DNA of 64,000 nt from Turritopsis dohrnii (taxonomy: Eukaryota > Cnidaria > Hydrozoa > Anthoathecata > Oceaniidae). Both the position numbers and the translations under genes were made by a program. The stretch covers positions 558,001-622,000 of the forward strand of contig BQMF02000256.1 of the NCBI GenBank assembly GCA_027922465.2. Reading direction: 5' to 3'. This document shows positions 12,775 through 23,311 of the stretch, piece by piece. Position 1 is the first letter of the stretch. Every line of letters starts with the position of its first letter. The notes beneath the pieces are model-generated. The model worked only from the letters and a program-made list of their open reading frames with translations, had not been told where the DNA came from and searched no databases.

Positions 12775-13050
12775 TCTTATTATAATAATCCGCGATTGTG
12801 TGTCACACTTTTATTTTAGAGAGTGATATATTTACTTTTTTTTCACGGTCAAAACCTTCTTATTTTTTCCCTTTTCGTCGTAAAACCACGCAGAGCGAGA
12901 GCGTTTTTTTACGATTAGTATATGGGGAAATCCCGCCGCCGATCGTTTTCATTGGCTAATAAAGGAAAACTCTTAAAATGCGCTGTTTTGATTGGCTGAC
13001 GATTTCTAAAAAATTAGTTCGTTAATAACGGATTTTCATTTCTTCATTGT
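12775..13050 (+). mobile_element. Helitron-like 5' terminus (family of the 49.9-51.0 kb units)
   Basis: The sequence TCTTATTATAATAATCC begins right after an A. It continues with TGTGTGTCACAC, TTATTTTAGAGAGTGATAT and a GTAAAACCACG block. The same order is found at 49880 and 50443, where the units end in a hairpin plus CTAG. Here no matching 3' end was found, so only the start is annotated. Confidence 0.5.
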
Positions 13051-13853
13051 GAATTTCACGAAGAAACACAGTTTGTATACATGCGAAAATATTGTTATTA
13101 TAAAACGTTTTAATATTGTGTTTATTGCTAAACTTTTACTGTTATTGTATTTTAGATTAATAGAAGTACAGGTGGCACATGAGTAAGTAAGTTTTTGAAC
13201 AGATGTTTGTTTTTATATAATGAGTTTTTTCAGAGGAAAACCAAACGAAGAACGAGTGGAAGAAAATCTATTTTTACGATAGAAACGTGTGCTGATTTTA
13301 CAGATTTCTTTTTATAGTTATCAAATAGTTATGAGAGTGCAGCAGTGAAGTAGAATAGTTGAAGTGAAGTTGTTTAAAATGGCTGCAAAAAGGATGGTGT
13401 TTATTCACATTGGTGAAAATGGTTTTACTTCTTTCGGTGGGAAATTGTTTGGAAAAGATAATGTAATATACGTAAGTAGATGAGTCAAACGGATTTAATA
13501 AATACAGCGATAAAAGAGAGTAAAAACAGAGTTAAAACGATCAAATCATAAAGATGCAGGTCCTACACGAGCAGTTACTTATTTGTTTTGGTAACGAAAT
13601 TGCTGTTCCTTAATTTATTTATTTCAAAATGGCTCCACAGTTATGAAGTTACGAAGAAAGCATTTTTATGTCTTTCACTGTATAAAAATGGTAGTGAAAT
13701 TGCAGTAGAAAACAAATAGAAAGTGTATGTTTACAATAGGAAAGTATGCTGGAAAGTATATCGAGTGTTATTAATTTGTTTACAGGTATGAAATATAGAA
13801 AGTAAAGAAAGTTTAGAAGTGTTTGATAATGGGCTACAGAACATGATCAATAT

Positions 13854-15390
13854 CAGTTAGGACCACTCGGCCAAAACTTGCGATAAAAAGCGTCTCATAA
13901 CTACTTTATGACAGCCACACGACGAAGTGCATGCACAACGTTTTCTTCTGATTTGAGAATACAAGATTGAGAATGTATTGAGAATGTATTGTAAAATCGT
14001 GAAAGTAGTAATTATAATCTGATTTAATTTGTAACTTAGGACTCTTTACTTTGTACATTCACGTCAAGTCAATATAAATAAATTGTCTAGAACAAATTAT
14101 ATACTTGTGTTTTTCTATGAAACCCGAGAATGTGTGAATAGAATTCGTCGAGATAACGTAGTTCATCGTAATACTAAGGCACAAAAGATCGGGAGCACAA
14201 AAATTCTCGCGACTTTCGCGACATTTTGTGTATGCAACATTTTGCTTTTTTAGGATTCACGACTTTATATGGCGACTTTTAAATATTTTCACAAAAAACA
14301 TTTCACAGATTTGCAGCCAATTTTTTTTTCGTTCCCGGAAAAGTGAACCTGAAGGGTGCTCATGACTTTTTGTGTTATTTTCGTATTCAGATTGAATAAC
14401 TTCGTTTCCAGATCCCCAGGAGTGGCGTAATTCGGGGGTTGCCTGGGTCGTACCACCCTCGGATTTAGTTGGCCTTCTTTTCTTACCAAGCAATTTTTCA
14501 AGCGATATTCTACTAAATTTCTAAAAGAGCCATTCTAAAAAAAGTGCATTCAATACTTTTCGTCACAAAAAACACATTATATAAATTATTGGTAGACACT
14601 TTATTGGTAAACAGTTCTAAGTAACTTTAACGATTTTCTGACCGTTGAAAAATTTCGTAGTTCGTATTCGTATTCGTAGTTGCTCAGAGTAGCGTTTTTT
14701 CGATGTCACAAAGCCAATAGTGGGTAAGGTAATTGTTCAACATTTCTGCTTTCGCTCTATGCAGCTTTGATTAAACTCATGATTATTCGAATTAGATATC
14801 CGCACAATATACCATCAAACACTGCTTAGAACACTAAGTTTACGTTAAAGGGAGGACTGGGCGTGTTATTACGAAACATATAATGTTCTGGTGAAGCATG
14901 CAATAACCATTCGTCCGTTTGAATTATTCATTCCGAATGCTTCCCGAAAATTTATTATTGCAATGTTTGGTATTGTCAAGTTAATGATTTTAATAATCGT
15001 TTTGTCGATACGCCACACAATAACGCAATTTAATTTTACGACCATTATTGAAACTGATGCTAATGTTCGCTAGAAAAGCAGTACTCCTCCGAAGATGTAG
15101 AAATTGTTTGTTTTCTTCTTTCTTAATTTTCTGAAGAACTAAGCCGAAAGGGAAATTTTGACAAGGTAAAAAGTTTTGTTTTTGCGTAAAGTTTTACCAC
15201 CCCAAAAATAAAAAAAATTTACCGTGTCGAATTTTCCCTAGAGCTATGTTTCTATGCGGTTGCTATGCTAGATCGTCATCATTCAATCGGATGTATTCAA
15301 ATAGGAGAGTAAAATAAAATTATCGAGGCAATTCTTTATAACAAATCACGATTATTTTAGCGACGAATTCTGGTCGAGTGGTCCTAACTG
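13854..15390. mobile_element. 1.5-kb CAG...CTG element with 5-bp target duplication, hAT-like
   Basis: The left end CAGTTAGGACCACTCG is matched by its reverse complement ending at 15390, with weaker similarity for another ~20 bp. AATAT precedes the left end and follows the right end, giving a 5-bp duplication. No transposase frame is present. CAG termini and a short duplication suggest a hAT-type non-autonomous element, but this is uncertain. Confidence 0.72.
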
Positions 15391-16544
15391 AATATTGTTT
15401 ACTAACATGATGATGTGAATTGGTATTGAAAGGTAAAGTTAAAATAGTATCTATTTAGTTAAAACACAGTTAGTATTAGTGGATAAATAAAGGATAAGAG
15501 GGATGTTTACTGTTGTGTTTTGAATTTTCCAGAGGGGAGCTTTGAACTACTGGAAATGAAAAATGGCTCCACATTTCATATGTTAAAAATTCTTTAGCTA
15601 TACAAATTCTGTCATTACGTTTGTGTTTTTAATTATTATTTTTAAGGTAAATATGTTTTCAAAGTTTCTTTTAGTTTGTTTTGTTTTTCTTTCGATTTCG
15701 TCACAGTATGATTAGGTTTTTTGTATATGTTTTTTAAATATTTTCATCTGAATAGAAGTGAAGCACATGGTGTGTTAAATTATGTTGAGAAGGTTAGTTA
15801 AGAGAAGAATGGATTATGTATTTAAGAAGTTCATTAGTTATTACTGTGCAATGAAACTGTCCTACAAAAAAGAAGAGTTATTGGGTGGATTTCTCATTTA
15901 CATTTTACATTTTACATTTTATCATGTTTATGCATTATTTTGTGTTATGGTAATCGTTTACGTACCTGGGTATATATATAAGTTTGGCATTATGATTTTA
16001 TTTGTGACTTTTTACCTTCTGGGTAAATTTTTGTTTTTAGTTATTGATTTTAGGATAAATGCGTACTTGAATTTCATTTTTTTTTCTTTCTTATTTTTGT
16101 TGTTGTTTATTTCAGTTTAGGTTTTCGGTATTAAAATTCAAGTATTAATTTTTTAGGTAATAATAAAAAAGCATAAAGAAATGAAACTCATGGTTTTAAT
16201 CATGACGTTGACGGTTTTGGGAAGAACAGACTATATATCATTTCAAAAATTCATTAATGATTGCAGTCCAGTAGTAACTTCGAAACAAAAGAAAATGTTG
16301 GAAGGTATCAATTTGTTTTGAATTAACATTTTGTAATGTTTGGTTTTGTATGTCTGGGTAAACAGTTCTGTGTTATATATTGCCATTTTTTTACATTAAA
16401 GTTACTTCTCTTCTGCGTATAAATATATATTCTGAGCCATGTTGCTATTTGTTTCTGTTTTAAATCTTCTGAATGTAAGAAATGAATTAAAAAATTAATG
16501 CCTGAAAAGAAACTTTTACACGAGTTAAATTCTGCGACACAACG
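15391..16544. other. Low-complexity flank with doubtful short frames
   Basis: T-rich sequence left of the Polinton. It holds a 113-codon hydrophobic frame at 15782-16120 and a 46-residue frame at 16181-16321 that begins with a signal-peptide-like segment (MKLMVLIMTLTVLG). Neither resembles a known family, and base composition alone could produce them. Confidence 0.3.
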
Positions 16545-17165
16545 TATGAAGTTAGATCGACGCCAAAATCTCGTTTATCAAGTCGTCGAGTCGTTTTAGA
16601 TGTTGACTCGTGACGTCATTAATCGTTTTAGAAGTTAACGCGGTTCACAATAAGGCGACATACAAGTCGTCGAGTCGTTTTAGATGAACACTCGTTTTTC
16701 AATTTGAGGCGTCTTAGAAATTGGGGTCGCTAGATGCTGTGTAATTGAGGCGCTTCGGAAGATTAGCCGTTTTAGATGTTCAGTCGGTTCAGAAAATGAG
16801 GCGGTGCAACCTGATTACCAGTTTCTCTAAGTCAGTGTTGGCTTTTACACAAAAACAGATCTTTTGTGTCATATTTACATAAGTCATGATGCTGGCCGTC
16901 ATGTTTTCTAGTAGTTGCATGAAGCATGGTTATGAATGAAGAAATGACCAAACTGTGAAGGATTCCCTTTTCTTTCAGATGCATTTGATTGTTTGTTAGT
17001 AGAACTCTGAATCTTTATGAAATATGTACCTCACATTAATATGTTCATGTTCAGTTAGTGTGGAACACCTTTATCGCCTGATTTCAAGAAAGGGGAGTAG
17101 ATATAAAGTGACAGTTCTACGCCACCTCTGACGTCACAACCTCAAGAACCAATCAGCGTTGTGCA
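16545..17165 (+). repeat. Polinton left terminal inverted repeat with promoter-like TATA
   Basis: It matches the right arm at 30807-30450 in reverse orientation, with gaps. The inner end is well conserved: GATATAAAGTGACAGTTCT at 17100, then a block containing TGACGTCACAACCTCAAG. The TATA-like motif lies about 165 bp upstream of gene A, whose promoter this probably is. Confidence 0.8.
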
Positions 17166-17267
17166 TTCATTAATAATGTCATTAGTATAATCATTCAAGT
17201 GTAACAGTCGAATTTTACTTTCGAGAGGAACACCAGCAAATTGCTAGAAAAAGTTTCTTTTTCAAAA

Positions 17268-18142
17268 ATGAATTTCAAAGGTTTGGAAGAATGGTGTGTT
17301 ATTGATGAGTGGGATCTAAATTCCACACAGTCGCTTTATCGTCGAACATTATGTGAAATTGTGACGCGAGAAATGAAAACATTGTTTATGCAAACAGTAA
17401 AGTGTTATGGATGTGAAATCGATCATCCGTCTCAACTACAACACGACTGCGTGATGAAATCTATCGAGGAGTTGGTTTTCGATAATTTCTATAATCTATT
17501 CCATATGGTAGATTTTATGAAAAGTAATGAACTTTGTGCAAAACGCTTGAAATGCAAAGACTTTATAAGCAAAGAACAACTGTATGATGATTCGGAATGG
17601 CTTCAAAGTGTAAACTTTTATGTCAATCTCTCTCAAATGTTTATTATTCTTTCAATGAATGGTTTGAAAATGAATTGTAATATTTTTATCATTCTAGAAA
17701 TAAATAAATTTGTCATACACTCATTGTTTTAATAAATTCCATCAACTCTTAAAGAATGTTTCAACAATCGGTTTGTATTACAGAAATTATACAAATGGAA
17801 AAAGAACGTCATCCAGAATTTAGCACACGACAACTCAATACCACGCTCGTTTATCAATTTTTGGGATATGCCTATTTAAATGAAATTATTCCATTTGATG
17901 AGATTCTAACAAAGCATCCCGATATGGGTATTAGACATGATTTTCTTGCAAGATTGTCGAAAACGACTTATAAACACTTTGTTCTTCACAATGCATACGG
18001 TCAATTTTACATGGATTATCGAAAGGGACTGGGTTATTTGTTATATGTTCACTTCTTCATGGATTCCTTCATACGCACGTACATCATCATTAACTGGACA
18101 TATTTCGGCACTTTTACATTGTATTGTTTATCATTTGAGTAA
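17268..18142 (+). CDS. Polinton gene A, unrecognised, two exons
   Basis: The first ATG in a coding-like context is at 17268 (MNFKGLEEW). Exon 1 runs to about 17607 (donor GTGTAAAC) and exon 2 starts at 17784 after TATTACAG; this choice keeps one frame. The product is rich in Cys and His in the segment CYGCEIDHPSQLQHDC, which looks like a small zinc-binding knuckle. Short proteins with a similar GC...HPSQ...H.C pattern are familiar from unnamed invertebrate virus-like loci, but I cannot name a function. The end near 18142 runs into a tandem repeat, so the true C-terminus is uncertain. A TATA-like motif at 17100 in the terminal repeat fits as promoter. No counterpart remains in the right arm, where a Helitron sits. 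Confidence 0.5.
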
Positions 18143-18430
18143 TTACCTTTGTCATTTATTTTCTTAAAACTTTTATAATCATTTACACCTGGAACGTTTT
18201 TATCTTACTCGCAATCTCACTAATATGTGTACTTACATTAACTGGTCATATTTCGGTACTTTTACATTGTATTGTTTAATGTCTAGATAATTATTCTGTG
18301 TAATTTGTAATCCTGAAACAATTATAATCAATTACACCTAAGCGTTTATTTATCCTACCCGCATTCTCACCTATATGAGTACTTTTATTACCTGTTCATA
18401 TTTCGGAACCTTTACATCATAGCTACTGTT
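18079..18430. repeat. ~148-bp tandem repeat, 3 copies
   Basis: CATATTTCGG followed by an ACTTTTACA-type block recurs at about 18100, 18247 and 18397, with TGTATTGTTTA following in the first two copies. The array overlaps the 3' end of gene A. Confidence 0.8.
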
Positions 18431-18569
18431 TTTTTCCCCTAAAGCATCAATCAAATCTTATTTGATTATTCACTATTACCTGATTTTATTTCAACACACA
18501 CCTTTTCAAAGAACCTAATTACAAATTTTCTCTCACATGAATATCAAGGTGATAATAGTTTTTAGGGTA

Positions 18570-19113
18570 GAAATATACGTTGTCTCTATCCTGCTATGAA
18601 AGAATATCACAAAGTTTTTAGATAGAAAGGTGTTTCACATGTTCATCTTTTGTTTGCGGCAATTTTAAAGATAATGAGTAAAAATTTGAAAGAATTGAAA
18701 AATTCAATTCGTTACGTAAAATTTGAGGATCTACAACAAGTCAAGAATATGTATACATTAATGAAAGATTAGCAAGCAATTGTGTCGTATCAACTAACGA
18801 TAATGGAAGTGATTCGATTCAGCTTAAAATGGAGGATGGAACATACATTGGAATTCAACTCACACTGAAAGCAGACTTTCCTCAATTAATCTTAACCAAT
18901 CACGATGTCAATGGAAAATTCATTACTGGCATCTATTTGTTTATTAATGATGGAATCAATCTGTTGAAATATTTGAACACTCGATTTCAATTTCATACTT
19001 CAGACTTGCTTAAACATGATCAGAAAAGAAAACACGATCTTGTAAATGACAACTTTTTTAAATTGTTATTATATGTATGGATAATTAGTAAGAAAATAAA
19101 CTATACAAAGTAG
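18570..19113 (+). pseudogene. Polinton gene B remnant, left-arm copy
   Basis: From about 18570 the DNA matches, in opposite orientation, the gene B copy at 28230-28853. The 5' half has frameshifts and small changes. From 18829 to about 19060 the frame is open and nearly identical to the other copy (MEDGTYIGIQLTLKADF and onward). It runs tail-to-tail into the polymerase fragment at 19131, exactly as gene B and the polymerase do in the right arm. It is an inverted duplicate with a degraded start. Confidence 0.8.
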
Positions 19114-19130
19114 CTAATTGATTTTGTCTT

Positions 19131-19610
19131 TCATCTTGTTTTGTAATGTCCATATGGAATTGAACTAATTCCATCCTTTAATAAATATCGTTTATCATCA
19201 TATGCCGACAAAGTTGTTTTGTTTTGACAAATGGAGAAAATTAAATGTTTTTGTGATCGAATACCATTCATTTTATGCATGTACTTCACATTCCCAAACA
19301 AACAATCGTAATAATCTTGATGTGTTATATACTTCTTGATGACGTATTTCTTCACACCTTTTGCTATCGTCATAGTTTTTTTATCAAATTCTAGTGAATA
19401 CATCTTTGCACGTAAACCAATAAATTCACGCATTAAACAACCATTCAACTGGTGTTTCATCTTCCCAATCACCTTCTTGTTTTTCGTAGAGAAGCATTTG
19501 TGATCCTTTGCATAGCCACTAAAATCGAACAGATCTTGGTCTTTCAACATATCAGCATACAAATCATTGGTTTGAATTCGATAAGCGAGCGAATCCGTGT
19601 TATACGATTT
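19131..19610 (-). pseudogene. DNA polymerase B C-terminal fragment, left-arm copy
   Basis: Minus-strand text starts inside polymerase motif C (TDSLAYRI) and runs to the normal C-terminus. It parallels the end of the 23.3-28.2 kb gene. Unlike that copy, this stretch is open in one frame across the A-rich spot where the other copy shifts near 27910. Upstream of motif C it stops abruptly at the minisatellite, so it lacks the exonuclease and most of the polymerase. It is a truncated duplicate, not a working gene. Confidence 0.85.
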
Positions 19611-20375
19611 TTTCAATAACCTTTTCAATTTTTCTTAAACCTTTTCCACTATTTCAAAAACTTTTTCAATTTTTCTGAAACTTTTACGACTTTTTCATAA
19701 ACCTTTTCAACTTTTTTTCAAATTTTTACGATTTTTTCAAAAACTTTTCAATTTTTCTTAAACTTTTTCCACTTTTTGAATTTTTCTTAAACTTTTGCGA
19801 CTTTTTCAAAAACCTTTTTAATTTTTCTTAAAATTTTTTCATTTTTTCAAAAACTTTTTCAATTTTTCTTGAACTTTTTCCACTTTTTTAAAAACCTTTT
19901 CAATTTTCTGAAACTTTTTCGAATTTTTCAAAAACCTGTTCAATTTTTCTGAAACTTTTACGATTTTTTCAAAAACCTTTTCAATTTTTCTGAAACTTTT
20001 ACGACTTTTTCAAAAACCTTTTCAATTTTTCTTGAACTTTTTCCATTTTTTTAAAAAATGTTTTCAATTTTTCTGAAACTTTTACGACTTTTTCAAAAAC
20101 CTTTTCAATTTTTGTGAAACTTTTACGACTTTTTCAAAAACCTTTTCAATTTTTCTTAAACTTTTTCACTTTTTCAAAAACCTTTTCTACTTTTTTTAAA
20201 CTCTTACGATTTTTTCAAAAAGCTTTTCAACTTTTTAAAGAAATTTTTACGATTTTTTCAAAAACCTTTTCAATTTTTCTTAAATTTTTTCCACTTTTTC
20301 AAAATCTTTTTCAATTTTTCTGAAACTTTTACGACTTTTTCAAAAACCTTTTCTACTTTTTTTAAACTTTTACAA
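19611..20375. repeat. T-rich minisatellite, ~41-bp unit, about 18 copies
   Basis: Units read roughly CTTTTACGACTTTTTC then AAAAACCTTTTCAATTTTT. The array abuts the broken end of the polymerase fragment. It is related to, and on the same strand as, the intron minisatellite at 23408-23850. Confidence 0.9.
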
Positions 20376-20929
20376 GGCCTTTCAGGTGATTTTTTATTTG
20401 TGTGGATTACTTTCTAAAATCAATATCACCGTATTCTACAGACTTTCAGCTTCCCAACGAGGGGTCAACCAAGTTTCTAGCCTTCCTAGAACTGGAGATA
20501 TTTAAATTTTTGTATGCCTAATTTAGGGTAATTTTGGACATAAATTTGAATGGAAATAGCTGCGATTTTGGCACAAAGACCGGGGTCATGTCACATAAAA
20601 TGTGCAATAACACAATAGTTTTGATGCTGAATTATTTAATATAAGATTTTTAAAGTGTATTTCAGTATTTACTAAATCCATGTTATGTAATACCACGCCC
20701 ATTTTGCCTCAATGATTTTAATGATTGGGATCTAGGACCGGGACCCGGACCAAAACCTACAAAGTACTACAAAGAAGATGCTGGATAAGAAAAAAAAATC
20801 TTATTTGAAAGGTATAAGTCCAATAAAAATTGTCAAATAGACATTACCAAGCCAGGCTAATTAGAAATATGTACTTTATATACCAAGACCCCGCAACCTG
20901 GACCCTGTAACCCAGACCAAGATTGGTAA
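20376..20929. other. Non-coding Polinton interior
   Basis: No gene was recognised. A short GGACCGGGACCCGGACC-like phrase occurs near 20736 and a related phrase near 20886. Confidence 0.4.
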
Positions 20930-21142
20930 ATGCACATCAGGAGAGGCTTGTTTAGAAAAGAATCTTATTTGAACGATGTTAGTCCAAGTTTCAATTGTGT
21001 CATTTGTCTTGAAATTCAACGTAACGTTGTGTTCGTGCCCTATGGACATGTATGTTGTTGTGCAGCTTGTGCGTTTCAGTGTCGTCATTGTCCTCTATGT
21101 AGAAGTCTGTTTAACTCGTATATGCATATCTATGTTTCGTAA
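20930..21142 (+). CDS. Small RING-finger protein, IAP-type RING
   Basis: A 70-residue frame starting with ATG at 20930. Residues about 23-62 form a C3HC4-type RING: CVIC, then VPYGH, then CCCAAC, then CPLC. The spacing resembles the C-terminal RING of IAP and MUL1-type E3 ligases, which recruit an E2 and promote ubiquitin transfer. The RING is nearly the whole product, so it may be the last exon of a longer spliced gene; no upstream exon was identified. It lies inside the Polinton and is intact, so it may be element cargo. The RING call is firm; the IAP relationship and the cargo role are inference. Confidence 0.68.
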   Translation: MHIRRGLFRKESYLNDVSPSFNCVICLEIQRNVVFVPYGHVCCCAACAFQCRHCPLCRSLFNSYMHIYVS

Positions 21143-23210
21143 TTTTGTGCATGTGTATATGTATGTGTGTATATGATGTGTAATTTTATGTAGATATTTT
21201 TATATTTTTTATGTAAATATTTTTTTTGAAAAAAACATAAATGGCAAGCCCATGCTTGTGAGTTGTTTTTTATTCCCAAAATCTGAGAAAATAGTATCTA
21301 AGTGTAAAATTTCACACATAACCCTCAACATTATGTTGTTTTGTGTATGCTTTTTGAGAAAAGAACCCCAAAGATTTGTGTATGTTTTCACACCTAACTA
21401 TGAGAAAAAACTTTGATTGAGTAAAATTCTCTCTTTTCATTCAAGTCAAATGAAAAATTAAGACGTGTTCAGGTAAATGATAATTCTTTTCTAATACATA
21501 TACTATAGTATAAAATGCCCTGGAAAAACTTTATGAATAAAATTCACAATCTTACCATCGTTGGATTTCTGCGTAAGCAAGAAAGCCTTTACGATCGTCT
21601 TTGTTTTTTTTTTTTTGTTTTTTTTTCATCTTACTGTCCAAACCTAGCGATTTTTTCTGCCGTCTCAATCTTCATTGGTGCATAAAGCGCCACTACTTCG
21701 CAAGGGTGCTAATTAACTTTAATAGCGCTAGTTTATTGGCTTGATTTTCCGCCATGTGATCATCCGGGTATTTTTCGACTTATTTGCACGCCGTTCGCAT
21801 AATGGTAGAAGAAACCGAAGGAACCCACTTAGACTTCCACGTGTTGATTGATCAATATTGAACATATTTAAAAGAAAATTTAAGGGACAAGGGGAGAAAT
21901 TTATATTATCTTGCAAAGATTCTACTCCGTTCATTCTTTTCTAAAAACAAGCTCTCAATGTTTTATAAAAACAGTGTGTGAAAAGGAATGCTTTTTTTTT
22001 TGGAAAATGTCTGGGGGATTCTTTTAGGCCTTTCTAAATACCAAAGATCCTTTGTTTCATGTGTGGGCTGTAGTGCTTTTTAAGCTCTGGATATATACAG
22101 CTCGGCTGAGTTTCCTCTTCAGCTCCAACAACATACAAGAATGTTCTGTCTACCCTCTACCTGTGTATCGTTTTATGTTTGATGTTTCTCTAGCTATTTT
22201 AGCTTATTTACTTGTATATTCTAAATACTGGACATCATTTAACTCAAATTTCTGCTTTCATAATCCTAATCTTTTTTTTACTTCTGGATGTTTGGGAAGT
22301 CTTAGTAATTTGGAAGATTGACCGTTCATGCGTAATCACTGTAATATCTGAAAGCATATATATTTGGTGTTATTTTGTTCATTAAGTTTATTTGGAGTTT
22401 CGTATTGTGTCAGTTATCCTTTCATAATGCCCTGGCGTGCATACGTAATTAAAAATTTAACGTTTTTTAAGTTTCTGAATAAATTTTTATAATCTTTTCT
22501 TGAAAAAAGATAGCAATGACATATTGTTACTCAAATTAAAGCACAAGTTTCTGTTTTCAGTTATGTATGTTGACTTTGTATGATGTATTTTATATCATTA
22601 AAATCTACGCTTTCCTTTTTGTGCTTGTGAATTAGGAATTCTATTAGGATGGTAGGCATTTACATTAACTTACATTGTCTTATCTGAATTGATCACTGAA
22701 TCCTTAATATCATTTCGTACCAACAAAATAAAGAACATTACTTTATTCAGGTATAATCAAGTTTATTGGTGTTTATTGGTATAAAGTTTTGCATAGTGAA
22801 AATTATGTTTTTTCCAGATTTTTGCGGAGTACATGATCTGCGGAAATGATTCAACCTTTTTTAAATTTCAAGAATGTCAATCATAGTCTTTCTTTTTTCA
22901 TACTTCAGCTGGTTTTGCAGAAATCCTTATGCCTGCAAGGGCATCTTGTTTACATTTCTATCCTTTACAAAATAATCTAGAATTTGTGTAAGAAACTTTT
23001 TTCTTGCAAAATGAAAACTAAAAAAGATAGTGTAACCGCCGCAAACATTCGAAGGAGTAGATTGAAGTTGAACAGTAAATGGATGTTTTAATGCTACTTC
23101 CATGATGATTAACATTCAACTGACATGCATGACTGATTTACGTTGATAAAATAGATTTAAATGTGATACTTTACATGTTATCATTTAAAATTCAGTACTT
23201 TTTACATGAA
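21143..23210. other. Polinton interior without clear genes; likely old insertion near 21570-22955
   Basis: At about 21575 there is TGCGTAAGCAAGAAAG, a T-run and CTGTCCAAACCTAG. Near 22936 there is AGGGCATCTTGTTT. These resemble the start and end of the repeat family tandemly arrayed at 59.2-63.5 kb, suggesting a diverged copy inserted here. Several short frames look like chance. Confidence 0.4.
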
Positions 23211-23211
23211 A

Positions 23212-23240
23212 TCACTATAAATGTGTATAAAGCAAGTGAA
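23212..23240 (+). promoter_or_regulatory. TATA-like promoter candidate of the polymerase gene
   Basis: TATAAATGTG and TATAAAGCAAG stand about 75-100 bp upstream of the start codon at 23312. The spacing suits a core promoter. No further elements could be judged. Confidence 0.4.
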
Positions 23241-23311
23241 AACGTTTGCGCTACCTTTCATTTCTTGAAAAATTTCAAGTGAGGAACATCTCGTTTTAGA
23301 TTTAAATAAAG

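Noticed and set aside
14257..14501. Two overlapping minus-strand frames
   Set aside because: They overlap in different frames inside a non-autonomous CAG-ended element and have no recognisable domain.
15782..16120. 113-codon hydrophobic plus-strand frame
   Set aside because: T-rich DNA easily gives Phe/Leu/Ile-rich frames. No family, splice context or promoter supports it.
20114..20323. Phe-rich plus-strand frame
   Set aside because: It is a translation of the T-rich minisatellite.
22052..22321. 89-codon plus-strand frame inside the Polinton
   Set aside because: Composition follows the T-rich background, there is no motif, and it lies in a stretch that looks like a diverged repeat.
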